From: UBA6265 sp964526965
GTDB taxonomy: Bacteria; Chloroflexota; Chloroflexia; Thermomicrobiales; UBA6265
DNA length: 44,736 bases
Direction: 5' to 3'
Assembly: GCA_964526965.1 (NCBI GenBank)
Contig: CAZGML010000022.1
Coordinates: 1 to 44,736 of the forward strand
The notes below the pieces were generated by a model, which was not told the origin of the DNA, searched no databases, and saw nothing but the letters and a program-made list of their open reading frames with translations. Made by a program: the position numbers and the translations under genes. Positions 17,251 through 25,850 of this stretch are shown here, piece by piece. The stretch's first letter is position 1, and each line of letters opens with the position of its first letter.

Positions 17251-19095
17251 TTACTCGATCGGTGTGAAGCCATCATTCAGGTTCCAATTCGCCAGGTTCC
17301 AGAACGGCAATACGAACGACGGACCGTTTGCGAGATTGGCATTGCGAATCCGGTTGGCAAGTGCGTAGGTGCCAACTGATCGGTTCACGATCGGGATTTG
17401 GACAACGTCCTCGATCAGGTGATCGTTCAGCGCGATAAGCTGCTCGAACGCGGCGTCTTCATCGGTTTCTCCAAGCAGGTCTTCGTACATGGCATCGTAC
17501 TGTTCGCTGCGGTAGCGCTGGGTGTTGTCACGCTGCCAGTCGTTCTCGGCCTGAGCGATATTCTCGCCATCCGGGCCGGCATACCAGCGGTTCATCCAGG
17601 TGATCGGGATCGGCGAGTACGGTCCATTCGTCCACAGGTCCATATCCCAGTACATGTGATAGAAGTTCTGATCGTTGCCTGGAGTGGCATCGAAGAAGAT
17701 CGCAGCATCGATGGAGTCGATCTGGACCTTTGCACCGATTTGTGCAAAGGCATCCTGCACGATGATTTGCGTCTTCTGCCGCACGGATGTGGACGACGTC
17801 ATGATCAGGAACTCGAGGCGCACGCCGTCTTTCACGCGCACATCGTCTTCCAGCACCCAGCCGGCATCATCCAGAACCTGGTTGGCGGCATCGATATCAA
17901 AACGCCAACTCGTGTTCGGAGAATCGAACAGATCCAGCCCCGCAAGCACGTTGGCTGTGGGCTCCTCTCCATCAGCATAGAGTTCGTCAGCAATCAGTTG
18001 TCGCGGTACTGCAAGGTCGAGCGCCTGCCGTACGGCCAAATCACCGAAAATCGGATGTGTGGTGCTCTTGTGCGAATACTGGCCATCGACCTCTTTACCG
18101 GGGTCGCTAAAGTTGAAATTAAGCGCTTCAACGGTGGTACCGCCAGCTGCATAGATATCGCCGTTGGCATCGTCGCCCACCATCTGATCCAGCACGGTCG
18201 GTTCAACCTGCACATTCCAGGCGTAATCCATTTCGCCGGATTGCAGTACGGACCGTGCAGCCGCAGCGGGATCACCGCCACCCTTGAGTTCCATGCGGGC
18301 AAACGCCGGCTTGTTGGGATCACGATAATTCGGGTTCGCAACGTACACGGCCGAATCGTTGGCGATAAACGACTCCAGTACAAATGGTCCGGTACCAATC
18401 GGGTGAGTGACGAATTCCTCGTTCTTGTTCGTGGGATCGCTATCGAAGATATGAGCCGGATAGAGATTTCCGTCGTAATTACCGGATAGCGGTTCGAACC
18501 AGGTGACCGATGGCTGCACAAATTCCACATGCGCGGTGCGTTCATCGACAGCCTCGATACTCGCGATGCTTTCCCAGATGCCGGCAGATGTTGCGCCGTT
18601 ATCCGGATTGGTGACCCACTGCCACGTGAAAACGATGTCATCGGCAGTAACCGGTGTTCCATCGCTCCAGAGCAGGCCTTCGAGCAATGTCAGCTCACAC
18701 CACGAGTTGTCCTCTGCACGAGTCCCCTCTTCCACCGACGGAATCGATTCGATCAGGTTCGGAACCAGCGTGCCATCGGCGGCATAGTGAATCAGCGGTT
18801 CGATTACTGGCGCGGCGGCGAGGTAATCCTTGTCGCTGAGGGCGCTGTGTGGCGCGGCGCCTGTTGGCGCCTGCCAAATGATGACTCGCAGTGTGCCATC
18901 GATACCTCGTGTTTTGTCTTCGGTGCCGAACGTAGGGCGGGCATCAGTCGCTACTGGCGTGGCCACAGGCGTTTGGGCGGCAACGAGGTTCGCGATCGAG
19001 GGCACGGCTCCCATCGCGGCGGCTGCCGCGAGGAACGAGTGGCGATCCATCATTCCAGAACGAAAATCTTCGACAAGTGTGCGGAAACGGGCCAT
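17251..19095 (-). CDS. SBP1: family-5 ABC substrate-binding protein with altered twin-arginine signal
   Basis: This 614-residue exported protein has an SBP_bac_5 (peptide/nickel type) domain from about residue 65 to the end. Landmarks are WQAPTGAAPHSALSDKD, LIHYAADGTLVPNL, WSDGTPVTADDIVFTWQWV, GTGPFVLESF and the C-terminal FWNLANWN. The signal has D17-R-H-S-F-L22 where the others in the array have RR, so Tat export is less certain. Cleavage is likely at VAA|Q, followed by TPVATPVATD. ATG at 19095 is preferred because GGAG lies seven bases ahead; upstream in-frame codons lack such a site. It is a divergent member and the last of the array in reading direction. Confidence 0.93.
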   Translation of the reverse strand: MARFRTLVEDFRSGMMDRHSFLAAAAAMGAVPSIANLVAAQTPVATPVATDARPTFGTEDKTRGIDGTLRVIIWQAPTGAAPHSALSDKDYLAAAPVIEPLIHYAADGTLVPNLIESIPSVEEGTRAEDNSWCELTLLEGLLWSDGTPVTADDIVFTWQWVTNPDNGATSAGIWESIASIEAVDERTAHVEFVQPSVTWFEPLSGNYDGNLYPAHIFDSDPTNKNEEFVTHPIGTGPFVLESFIANDSAVYVANPNYRDPNKPAFARMELKGGGDPAAAARSVLQSGEMDYAWNVQVEPTVLDQMVGDDANGDIYAAGGTTVEALNFNFSDPGKEVDGQYSHKSTTHPIFGDLAVRQALDLAVPRQLIADELYADGEEPTANVLAGLDLFDSPNTSWRFDIDAANQVLDDAGWVLEDDVRVKDGVRLEFLIMTSSTSVRQKTQIIVQDAFAQIGAKVQIDSIDAAIFFDATPGNDQNFYHMYWDMDLWTNGPYSPIPITWMNRWYAGPDGENIAQAENDWQRDNTQRYRSEQYDAMYEDLLGETDEDAAFEQLIALNDHLIEDVVQIPIVNRSVGTYALANRIRNANLANGPSFVLPFWNLANWNLNDGFTPIE

Positions 19096-19193
19096 GTTCA
19101 ACTCCATTGGAAGGCTCTTCAATGAGCAGTACCAGACGCTTCCATAGTACTCGGCATAAAGGGATTGTGGGGCACTTCCTGCTATGAAAACCA

Positions 19194-19226
19194 AACGGGC
19201 CAGCCACGATTTGTGGCTGGCCCGTT
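19194..19226 (-). terminator. Terminator of SBP2
   Basis: A perfect 14-bp GC-rich stem (19194-19207 with 19213-19226) has a 5-base loop. On the minus strand it is followed by TTGGTTTTC. It lies about 30 bases past the SBP2 stop and insulates SBP1. Confidence 0.85.
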
Positions 19227-19256
19227 GGCAAATCAGAAAGCCGAACTACGAACACA

Positions 19257-21113
19257 TTAGCGTGGATCAACGCCTTCGGCGAGTGTCCAGTTCGCAATGT
19301 TCCAGAAGTAGCCGGTAAAGCCGTGCTCAAACGCCTGGTTGCGCACATCCAACCGGTGCGAGATGGCGGTCTGGAACGGTCGCTGCACCAGCGGTATAAC
19401 AGCGTACTCGTTGATGGTGAGATCATTCATCTCCCACATCAATTCCTGAGCCTCTTCTTCCGACTTCGCAGTGCGAAGCGCCTCGTAGGCGGCGTCGTAA
19501 TCGTCGTTGCGCCAGCGCTGAACATTATTTGCCTGCCAGTTGTTCGACTGCTGGCTGTGGTTTTCATCGTTCGGTCCGGAGTACCAGCTACCCAGCCATG
19601 TAACCGGGATCAGCGTATTCGGATTGGATGCCCACATGCCGATATCGAAGTACATCTTCTGAAGGCTGAGATCATTACCCGGTGTGGTATCGAAGAAGAC
19701 GGTGCTATCGATCTGCGGAATCTCAATGCGGAATCCGATGCTCTCGAGGTTCTGCATGATGACCGCCTGCGTCTTCTGGCGCACGGTGTTCACGCTCGCT
19801 ACAACATCCAGCGAAAGTTCAACACCATCCTTCTCTCGCACGCCGTCATCGTTCATCACCCAGCCGGCTTCCTCGAGGATTTGCGCCGCGCGTTCCTGAT
19901 CGTACTCCCAGGATGTATTTGGCGACTCATAGAACTCAATACCGGTGAGGTTGTTCGCTGGAACCAGGGACGCGTCACCGTAGAGCTCCTGTGCAATGAG
20001 TTCGCGGTTGATGCCCAGCGCAATCGCTTCGCGTACTGCCTTGTCCGAGAGGATCGGATGGGGCTGACCCTTGTGGGATCGCTCGCCATCAACCTCGGTA
20101 TCAGGATCGGAGAAGTTTAGGTACAGCGCCTCGCGGTTTACGCCGACGGTCTGCAACAGATAGCCAAACTCGCTGTTGTTCTCAAGTTCATTGAGCACAT
20201 CGGGATCCGCCTGGATATTCCATGCCCAGTCGAAATCGCCGGTTTGCAGCACAGAACGGCCAGCGGCAACAGCATCGCCCCCACCCTTCACCAGAATGCG
20301 ACTGAAGTAGGGCTTGTTCGGGTCGCGATAGTTTTCGTTGGCGACATAGATGCCCTGGTCGTTGGGGGTGAACGATTCCAGCACGTAGGGCCCGGTTCCG
20401 ATTGGAGCGGTCTGGAACGCATCATTTGGGTTGGTTGGATCGTCGTCGAACGCATGCGCGGGCAGCAGTGCACCGATCAGGTCGTTGGTGAATGGATCGT
20501 ACCAGTTGACCGCTCCGGATTCGAAATGCACGTGAACTGTGCGGTCATCGACGATTTCGATATCGGAAATCGTCTCCCATTGGTTGAAACTGGTGCTGGC
20601 GTTGGAGGGCTCCAACACCCACTGCCAGGTGAACTGGATATCGCGCGAGGTCACCGGCTCGCCGTCACTCCAAACGAGACCTTCGAGAAGTCGGAACGTA
20701 GCGCGGGAGAAGTCTTCTTCCAGCAAGCCGTTCTCGACGGTTGGTGTTTCTTCCACAAGTACCGGGATGATTGTGGACTCGGGAGAGTACGCCAACAATG
20801 GCTCCAGCACCATCTGGGTACCCGCATCACCGTTCAGGTGGGGATTCAGCACCGTGGGCGCCTGCCACCAGAGAATGCGGAGTTCGCCGTGCGCACCGCG
20901 CTCGAGCCCTTCAGTGCCATAGGCCGGTGGTTCGTAATCGCCTGTATCTGGTGTGGCGACACCGGACTGCGCGGCAGCTGCGGGATCGCCACCGTTCGCG
21001 AGCCAGGCTGCACCAGCAGCGGACATACCGAGCGCGCCGGCTCCGTGCAGGAACCCACGACGAGAAAGCGTACCGTTGTTGAATCGGTCTAGTAACGTGG
21101 ACAGGTTGGACAT
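19257..21113 (-). CDS. SBP2: divergent family-5 ABC substrate-binding protein
   Basis: This is a 618-residue protein. The Tat-type signal is S17-R-R-G-F-L22, with a hydrophobic stretch and probable cleavage at AAA|Q. The binding domain shows WWQAPTVLNPHLNGDAGTQM, WSDGEPVTSRDIQFTWQWV and YFWNIANWT near the end. It departs from the rest in lacking the 'TGxKD' motif and in HKGQPHPILSD where most have EMNTPHP. It is the most divergent N-terminal lobe of the ten and may bind a different ligand. ATG at 21113 matches the N-region length of its relatives. Its leader holds repeated GAAGTA half-sites. Confidence 0.93.
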   Translation of the reverse strand: MSNLSTLLDRFNNGTLSRRGFLHGAGALGMSAAGAAWLANGGDPAAAAQSGVATPDTGDYEPPAYGTEGLERGAHGELRILWWQAPTVLNPHLNGDAGTQMVLEPLLAYSPESTIIPVLVEETPTVENGLLEEDFSRATFRLLEGLVWSDGEPVTSRDIQFTWQWVLEPSNASTSFNQWETISDIEIVDDRTVHVHFESGAVNWYDPFTNDLIGALLPAHAFDDDPTNPNDAFQTAPIGTGPYVLESFTPNDQGIYVANENYRDPNKPYFSRILVKGGGDAVAAGRSVLQTGDFDWAWNIQADPDVLNELENNSEFGYLLQTVGVNREALYLNFSDPDTEVDGERSHKGQPHPILSDKAVREAIALGINRELIAQELYGDASLVPANNLTGIEFYESPNTSWEYDQERAAQILEEAGWVMNDDGVREKDGVELSLDVVASVNTVRQKTQAVIMQNLESIGFRIEIPQIDSTVFFDTTPGNDLSLQKMYFDIGMWASNPNTLIPVTWLGSWYSGPNDENHSQQSNNWQANNVQRWRNDDYDAAYEALRTAKSEEEAQELMWEMNDLTINEYAVIPLVQRPFQTAISHRLDVRNQAFEHGFTGYFWNIANWTLAEGVDPR

Positions 21114-21187
21114 TGTTCTGAAATCTCCGGGAGGGTTTTCGTGATTTAGCCTCCGCAACGTCGCGAAAGCAGAGCCCTAAGGTTACA

Positions 21188-21216
21188 GAAGTACACCTAC
21201 TTCCGTCAAGGAAGTA
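21188..21216 (-). promoter_or_regulatory. SBP2 promoter with three GAAGTA/TACTTC half-sites
   Basis: On the minus strand, TTGACG (21204-21209) is followed after 16-18 bases by TGTAAC or TAACCT. The spacer contains GAAGTA-GGTG-TACTTC as a perfect inverted repeat (21188-21203), and a third TACTTC (21211-21216) abuts the -35 box. This arrangement fits a repressor operator covering the promoter. Confidence 0.5.
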
Positions 21217-21251
21217 TTGACATATGCCCAGTCATTTTACCCTTAACAACG

Positions 21252-21285
21252 TACACCCCGGCCAGATCGTACTGGCCGGGGTGTA
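21252..21285 (-). terminator. Terminator of SBP3
   Basis: A perfect 14-bp stem (21252-21265 with 21272-21285) has a 6-base loop, 23 bases past the SBP3 stop. CGTTGTTAAG follows on the minus strand. Confidence 0.8.
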
Positions 21286-21308
21286 TTCGCGTGGTTGTAA
21301 TCAGCTAT

Positions 21309-23195
21309 CTAGACAGGCTGATCACCATACCAGTTGGCGATGTTCCAGTAATCCAGGTTGAACGGGCCAAGCTGAATGGCTTCCTCATTCAACCAACCAG
21401 CGGCAGCGGATCGTTCTGCCACGGCAACCATTGGAATCAGGGCGTTGTTATCGATCAGGTGGTCGTTCATCTCGATAAAGAGCTCGATCTGGCGGGTAGC
21501 ATCGGTCTCCACACGTAGCTCTTCGAAGAGCGCATCGTACTCCTCATTCTGATAGCGAACCTGGTTGATTCGCGACCAGTCGTTCTCAGCCTGGGCGATG
21601 TTCTCACCGTCGGGTCCGGCGTACCAGCGCTGAACGAACCGAATTGGCGTCGGCGCTCCCGCAGAGGTCTGGTGCATGTTGAAATCGTGGTACATGTGGT
21701 TGACGTTCTGGTCGTTTCCTGCAGAACTGTCGAAATAAATCGATCCATCGATATTCTGGATATCGACCAGGAAGCCGATCTCCTCGAGGTTCGCCTTCAC
21801 CACCGACTGCACACGCTGGCGCAGTTGGTTCGTGGTGGTCATGAACACCATCGAGAGCTCAACGCCGTCCTTGGAGCGAACTCCGCCTGGCGTCTCACGT
21901 ACCCAGCCGGCATCCTCGAGCAGTTGCTCGGCCTGTTCCGGATCGTAAACCAGTTCAGTATTCGGTGATTCGAGCGAGCTGATACCGGTGAAGATATCCT
22001 TTGCTGGCTCTTCGATGCTGTCTGGAATATAGAGTTCATCCACGATCAGCTGGCGGTTAATGCCCAGGGCCATGGCCTTGCGCACATCCGGATCGGAGAG
22101 GAATGGGTGCGGGGTGTTCTTTTCGCTCCGCTGCCCATTGACCTCCGTATTCGGGTCGGAGTGGTTCAGGTGCAGGCGCTCGGCATAGCCCTGCGAGAAG
22201 AGCAGCAGCTTGCCTTCACCACCCTGCTCGAGCTCGAGCAGCAGGTCGGCATCGATACCCAGGAACCAGGCGTAGTGGTACTCACCGGTCTGGAGCACTG
22301 CTCGTGCGGCTGCAGCGGGTTCACCACCACCCTTGAGGTAGACGCTACTGAAGTAGGGCTTGTTTGGTTCGCGGTAGTTTTCATTGACCTCGTAACGCAC
22401 TTCGTCGTTCGGAGTCATATCTGTAACAACATACGGACCGGTACCAATCGGCATGATTCGATAGTTGTCCATCGTCTCCTGGTCGGCATCTTCCAGGATA
22501 TGCCGTGGCAGCACCGCAGCCAGCAGGTTGCCGGTGAACGGCTGATACCAGAGCGGATTCGGCGCCTCGAATGTCACGTTGATCGTGTGGTCGTCCACCA
22601 CTTCCATCTCGGTGATGGGCTGCCAAATCTCAATGGACGTGCTGGAGTTCTCGGGGTTGGTTACCCATCGGTGGGTGAACTCGACATCATGGGCGGTAAA
22701 CGGCTCACCATCGCTCCAGGTCACACCTTCCAGCAGGCGCAGGGTGAGACCAGTAAGGTCGTCTGCGAGGTCGCCATTCTCAGCGGATGGAACGGTGGTG
22801 ACGAGGTTGGCAAGCAACCCACCATCGACGCCGTAGTACATCAGTGGCTCGGTTACGAGGCATGATGCAAGGGTGTCTTTATCGCCGCTGGCCTGGTGGC
22901 CAAGAAGATGACTGGGTGCCTGCCACTGAAGGATTCGCAACTCACCTCCAGCGCCTCGCTCCTGGTCTTCTGGTGCTTCAGCTCGCGGTACACCGGTGGG
23001 AAGCCCACCGCCACCACTGGCTCCCTCGCTTGTCGGGGAGGCTGCTGGAGTCTGTGCAGCTGCGTTAGCGAGATACAACGACATGCTTGCGCCGAGACCA
23101 AGCGCGGTTGTGCGACTTATAAATTGACGACGGTCAATCGCTCCAGATTTCAGCGCGTCAAAGAGACGACGAATGTTGCCCGTGGGCTGAGCCAT
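21309..23195 (-). CDS. SBP3: family-5 ABC substrate-binding protein
   Basis: This 628-residue protein has the twin-arginine signal D21-R-R-Q-F-I26 and cleavage likely at AAA|Q before TPAASPTSEG and a Gly-rich spacer. The domain shows QWQAPSHLLGHQASGDKD, MYYGVDGGLLANL and DPNTEVNGQRSEKNTPHP, ending DYWNIANWYGDQPV. A single cysteine (LASCLVTEPL) lies far from the signal, so it is not a lipobox. ATG at 23195 has AAAGGA seven bases ahead; the open frame extends 19 codons further without a better site. It has features between the SBP1/SBP2 type and the main SBP4-SBP8 group. Confidence 0.94.
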   Translation of the reverse strand: MAQPTGNIRRLFDALKSGAIDRRQFISRTTALGLGASMSLYLANAAAQTPAASPTSEGASGGGGLPTGVPRAEAPEDQERGAGGELRILQWQAPSHLLGHQASGDKDTLASCLVTEPLMYYGVDGGLLANLVTTVPSAENGDLADDLTGLTLRLLEGVTWSDGEPFTAHDVEFTHRWVTNPENSSTSIEIWQPITEMEVVDDHTINVTFEAPNPLWYQPFTGNLLAAVLPRHILEDADQETMDNYRIMPIGTGPYVVTDMTPNDEVRYEVNENYREPNKPYFSSVYLKGGGEPAAAARAVLQTGEYHYAWFLGIDADLLLELEQGGEGKLLLFSQGYAERLHLNHSDPNTEVNGQRSEKNTPHPFLSDPDVRKAMALGINRQLIVDELYIPDSIEEPAKDIFTGISSLESPNTELVYDPEQAEQLLEDAGWVRETPGGVRSKDGVELSMVFMTTTNQLRQRVQSVVKANLEEIGFLVDIQNIDGSIYFDSSAGNDQNVNHMYHDFNMHQTSAGAPTPIRFVQRWYAGPDGENIAQAENDWSRINQVRYQNEEYDALFEELRVETDATRQIELFIEMNDHLIDNNALIPMVAVAERSAAAGWLNEEAIQLGPFNLDYWNIANWYGDQPV

Positions 23196-23403
23196 TCCGG
23201 TATCCTTTCCCTGAAAATAGGCGGAATCCGGGCCCCCACGGGTCCGGTCCATCTATTAATCCAATCACCTTTGTACGTAAAAGCAGGATACCACGTTATT
23301 GACATGTTGTATCGAAATAGCGAGTATCAGTGCGCATATTTCACAATTAAATGGATAAAGTGCCAGCCCAATCATCTTTAAGCGGGAGTCTGGTTAAATG
23401 CCA

Positions 23404-23433
23404 ACGAGCCGGGAGCAGTTGCTCCCGGCTCGT
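23404..23433 (-). terminator. Terminator of SBP4
   Basis: A perfect 14-bp stem (23404-23417 with 23420-23433) with a 2-base loop lies just past the SBP4 stop. A mixed T-rich stretch (TGGCATTTAA) follows on the minus strand. Confidence 0.8.
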
Positions 23434-23449
23434 GTGACGTGCGAATCCG

Positions 23450-25324
23450 TTACTCGGTGACCCGGTTCCAGTTCGCGATGTTGTAGTACTCAAACTCGAA
23501 TGCGTTGAGTGCCACGTTTTCCTTGTTGAGCGTATTGCTGATACCGGCCTTCTTACCCTGCAGGATAAGCGGCAGAACAGCGGCGTCATCGTAAAGGATG
23601 TCGTTCATCTTGATGAAGAGTTCTGCCGACTTCTCCATGTCTGCCTCAACCATGGCAGCCTCGAAGGTCTCGTCGTACTCCTCATTGATGTAGCGCTGAA
23701 TGTTGCGTCCAGACCAACCGTTGCTCTGCTGCGCGATCTCGTGTCGGTCTTCACCACCGGAGTACCAGCGGATCATGTACAGCACCGGCGGCGGAGCCGA
23801 AACGGTGGACGTGAACATGTTCATGTCGGTGTAGAAGTGCGTGTTGCTCTGGTCGTTACCAGCGGCACCGTCGAAGAAGATAGCAGCGTCAACCTGCTCG
23901 AGGATGACGTTGAAGCCGATCTCATCGAGGTTCGCCTTGACGATCGCCTGGATCTTCTGGCGCACGGCGTTCACCGTGGTGTAGAGGCGAACGTCGAGGT
24001 CCACACCATCCTTGGAGCGCACGCCCGAATCGCCATCGCGCACCCAGCCGGCGTCTTCCAACAACTGCGCGGCCTGCTCTGGATCGTAGATGAGCTCGTT
24101 ATCAGACTCCATGGATGGAATACCAGACAGCACGTTTGGCACGGCCGGCTCGTTTTCCATTCCGAGGTAAAGCTGCTCAGAGATCATTTCGCCGTTGATG
24201 CCGATCTGCATCGCCTTGCGCACAGCCGGATCGGTCAGAATCGGGTGCGGAGTGTTCATCTCACTGCGCTGGCCATCGACTTCGGTATCCGGATCGGAGA
24301 AGTTGATGTTGATACGCTCGAGGTTCAGGCCACCTTCCACAACGAACTCGCCGGTCGTGGCTTCCGCGACGATGCCTTCCATGACATCGCGCTCAGCGTT
24401 GAGGTTCCAGGCGAAGTCGAATTCGCCTGTCTGAAGGGACGCGCGAGCAGCGGCCGCAGCGTCACCACCACCCTTGAGGAGCACGCGGTCGAAGTACGGC
24501 TTGTTCTCCTCACGGTAGTACTCGTTCACGACGTAAGTGACCTGGTCGTTGGCCTGGAAATCCTCAACCACGTACGGACCGGTGCCTACCGGGCCAGCGC
24601 GGAATTGGTTGAGGGTGTCTTCGTCAGCACCTTCGAGAATGTGCTTCGGAAGCACAACTCCGGAGCCACTACCTGCAAAGGATTCGGACCAGGTCGGATT
24701 CGGAGAGTCAAAGGTCAGCGTGATGGTGTGCTCATCAATAACTTCGGTCTCGACAATGCGGTCGTAAACTGCCGCCTGCACAACCGGGTTGTCCGGATCC
24801 TTGGCCCACTCCACGGTGAATGCAACGTCTTCTGCGGTGAAGGGTTCGCCGTCATTCCACAGCACGCCTTCGAGCAGGTTGTATGTTACCGAGGTGAGAT
24901 CGTCTGCGAGCAGCCCGTTCTCAAGGGATGGAATTTCCTTGATGAGGAACGGCACCAGCTGACCTTCGCGGTCGCGCACCATCAGCGGCTCGCTGACGAG
25001 CTGCGCTGCCATGTTGTCCTTGTCGCCCGTGGCAACAAGTGCGTTGAGCTGGCTTGGGGCCTGCCACTGCAAAATCGTGACCTCGCCGCCTTCACCACGA
25101 GTCTGGCCCTCGGTGCCGCTATCTGGCAAGCGGCGAGCCTCTTCACCGGAACCGGGTGATGCCTCCGGGGTTCCCTGGGCAACGGCATCGGCCACCATCA
25201 GCGCGCCACTCACGCTCATGCCGAGCGCGGTCGCACGGGTAATGAATGAACGGCGATTGATTTCACCGGCCTTCAGCGACTCATAAAGTTTCGAAAAAGG
25301 ACTCGTTCTGGACTGGTCTACCAC
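23450..25324 (-). CDS. SBP4: family-5 ABC substrate-binding protein, close to SBP5
   Basis: This 624-residue protein starts with GTG, with GGGAG ten bases upstream. The signal is N23-R-R-S-F-I28, then a hydrophobic core and probable cleavage at AVA|Q, followed by TPEASPGSG. QWQAPSQLNALVATGDKD is shared almost exactly with SBP5 and differs from the 'LSPH' form of SBP6-SBP10, so these two probably share ligand preference. The C-terminus is YYNIANWNRVTE. The mature part has no cysteine. A sigma-70-like promoter and a double-hairpin leader precede it. Confidence 0.94.
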   Translation of the reverse strand: MVDQSRTSPFSKLYESLKAGEINRRSFITRATALGMSVSGALMVADAVAQGTPEASPGSGEEARRLPDSGTEGQTRGEGGEVTILQWQAPSQLNALVATGDKDNMAAQLVSEPLMVRDREGQLVPFLIKEIPSLENGLLADDLTSVTYNLLEGVLWNDGEPFTAEDVAFTVEWAKDPDNPVVQAAVYDRIVETEVIDEHTITLTFDSPNPTWSESFAGSGSGVVLPKHILEGADEDTLNQFRAGPVGTGPYVVEDFQANDQVTYVVNEYYREENKPYFDRVLLKGGGDAAAAARASLQTGEFDFAWNLNAERDVMEGIVAEATTGEFVVEGGLNLERININFSDPDTEVDGQRSEMNTPHPILTDPAVRKAMQIGINGEMISEQLYLGMENEPAVPNVLSGIPSMESDNELIYDPEQAAQLLEDAGWVRDGDSGVRSKDGVDLDVRLYTTVNAVRQKIQAIVKANLDEIGFNVILEQVDAAIFFDGAAGNDQSNTHFYTDMNMFTSTVSAPPPVLYMIRWYSGGEDRHEIAQQSNGWSGRNIQRYINEEYDETFEAAMVEADMEKSAELFIKMNDILYDDAAVLPLILQGKKAGISNTLNKENVALNAFEFEYYNIANWNRVTE

Positions 25325-25359
25325 GTTCGTTGGCTCCCTCTAAATCCATCGATATCTTC

Positions 25360-25426
25360 TGGCGGACTTTCCGCCATATGCCTTTGGGCACAGCCAATAT
25401 CATAACGCACCCTGTTGACCTTACAA
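25360..25426 (-). promoter_or_regulatory. SBP4 promoter and leader hairpins
   Basis: On the minus strand, TTGTAA (25421-25426) and TATGAT (25399-25404) are 16 bases apart, a fair sigma-70-like pair. The leader then holds TGCC-CAAA-GGCA (25379-25390) and a perfect 7-bp hairpin TGGCGGA-AAG-TCCGCCA (25360-25376), before the ribosome site. Confidence 0.45.
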
Positions 25427-25473
25427 TCCCCCTTTCGGTGGAACTGCACAGGTATGGATAGAAACAGGAAAAA

Positions 25474-25515
25474 GCGAGGGGGACAACCAACCTCGTTGTT
25501 GGTCATCCCCCTCGC
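25474..25515 (-). terminator. Terminator of the CsbD-like gene
   Basis: The outer 10-bp stem GCGAGGGGGA/TCCCCCTCGC (25474-25483 with 25506-25515) encloses a further partial ACCAAC/GTTGGT pairing. On the minus strand it is followed by TTTTTCC. Confidence 0.85.
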
Positions 25516-25544
25516 ACGAATTAAAGCTGTGTTGTGCTTTAGCT

Positions 25545-25751
25545 CTAGTTGTTATCGTCGTTTGTCAGCTTGTCCTTGACATCCTTGGCGCGATCTTTCA
25601 CATCAGCGGCGCCTTCCTTGATATCGCCCTTGACCTGGTCCATCTTGCCTTCGGATTCCTTCTCTTCGTCGTCGGTGACCTTTCCATAGCCTTCCTTGGC
25701 CTTACCCTTCAGGTCATCCTTTTTCGCATCAAATCGATCTTCGTTGCTCAT
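25545..25751 (-). CDS. CsbD-like small stress protein
   Basis: This 68-residue hydrophilic protein is rich in Lys, Asp, Glu and Gly. It has the CsbD pattern: DAKKDDLKGKAKEGYGKVT, then KMDQVKGDIKEGAADVKDR. CsbD-like proteins rise in general stress in other bacteria; the molecular role is unknown. MSNEDRF at 25751 is taken as the start because AAGGAA lies seven bases ahead; eight upstream codons are open but unsupported. It lies between SBP4 and the hydrolase and has its own terminator. Confidence 0.85.
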   Translation of the reverse strand: MSNEDRFDAKKDDLKGKAKEGYGKVTDDEEKESEGKMDQVKGDIKEGAADVKDRAKDVKDKLTNDDNN

Positions 25752-25850
25752 GTTTGGTTCCTTGCAGTGTTCCATTCACGACCCGGATTATGCCGGGATG
25801 AGCTTCTTGCTCACGCTATTCTGTAACGCAAGGGCTGTGCCACATGCGTA

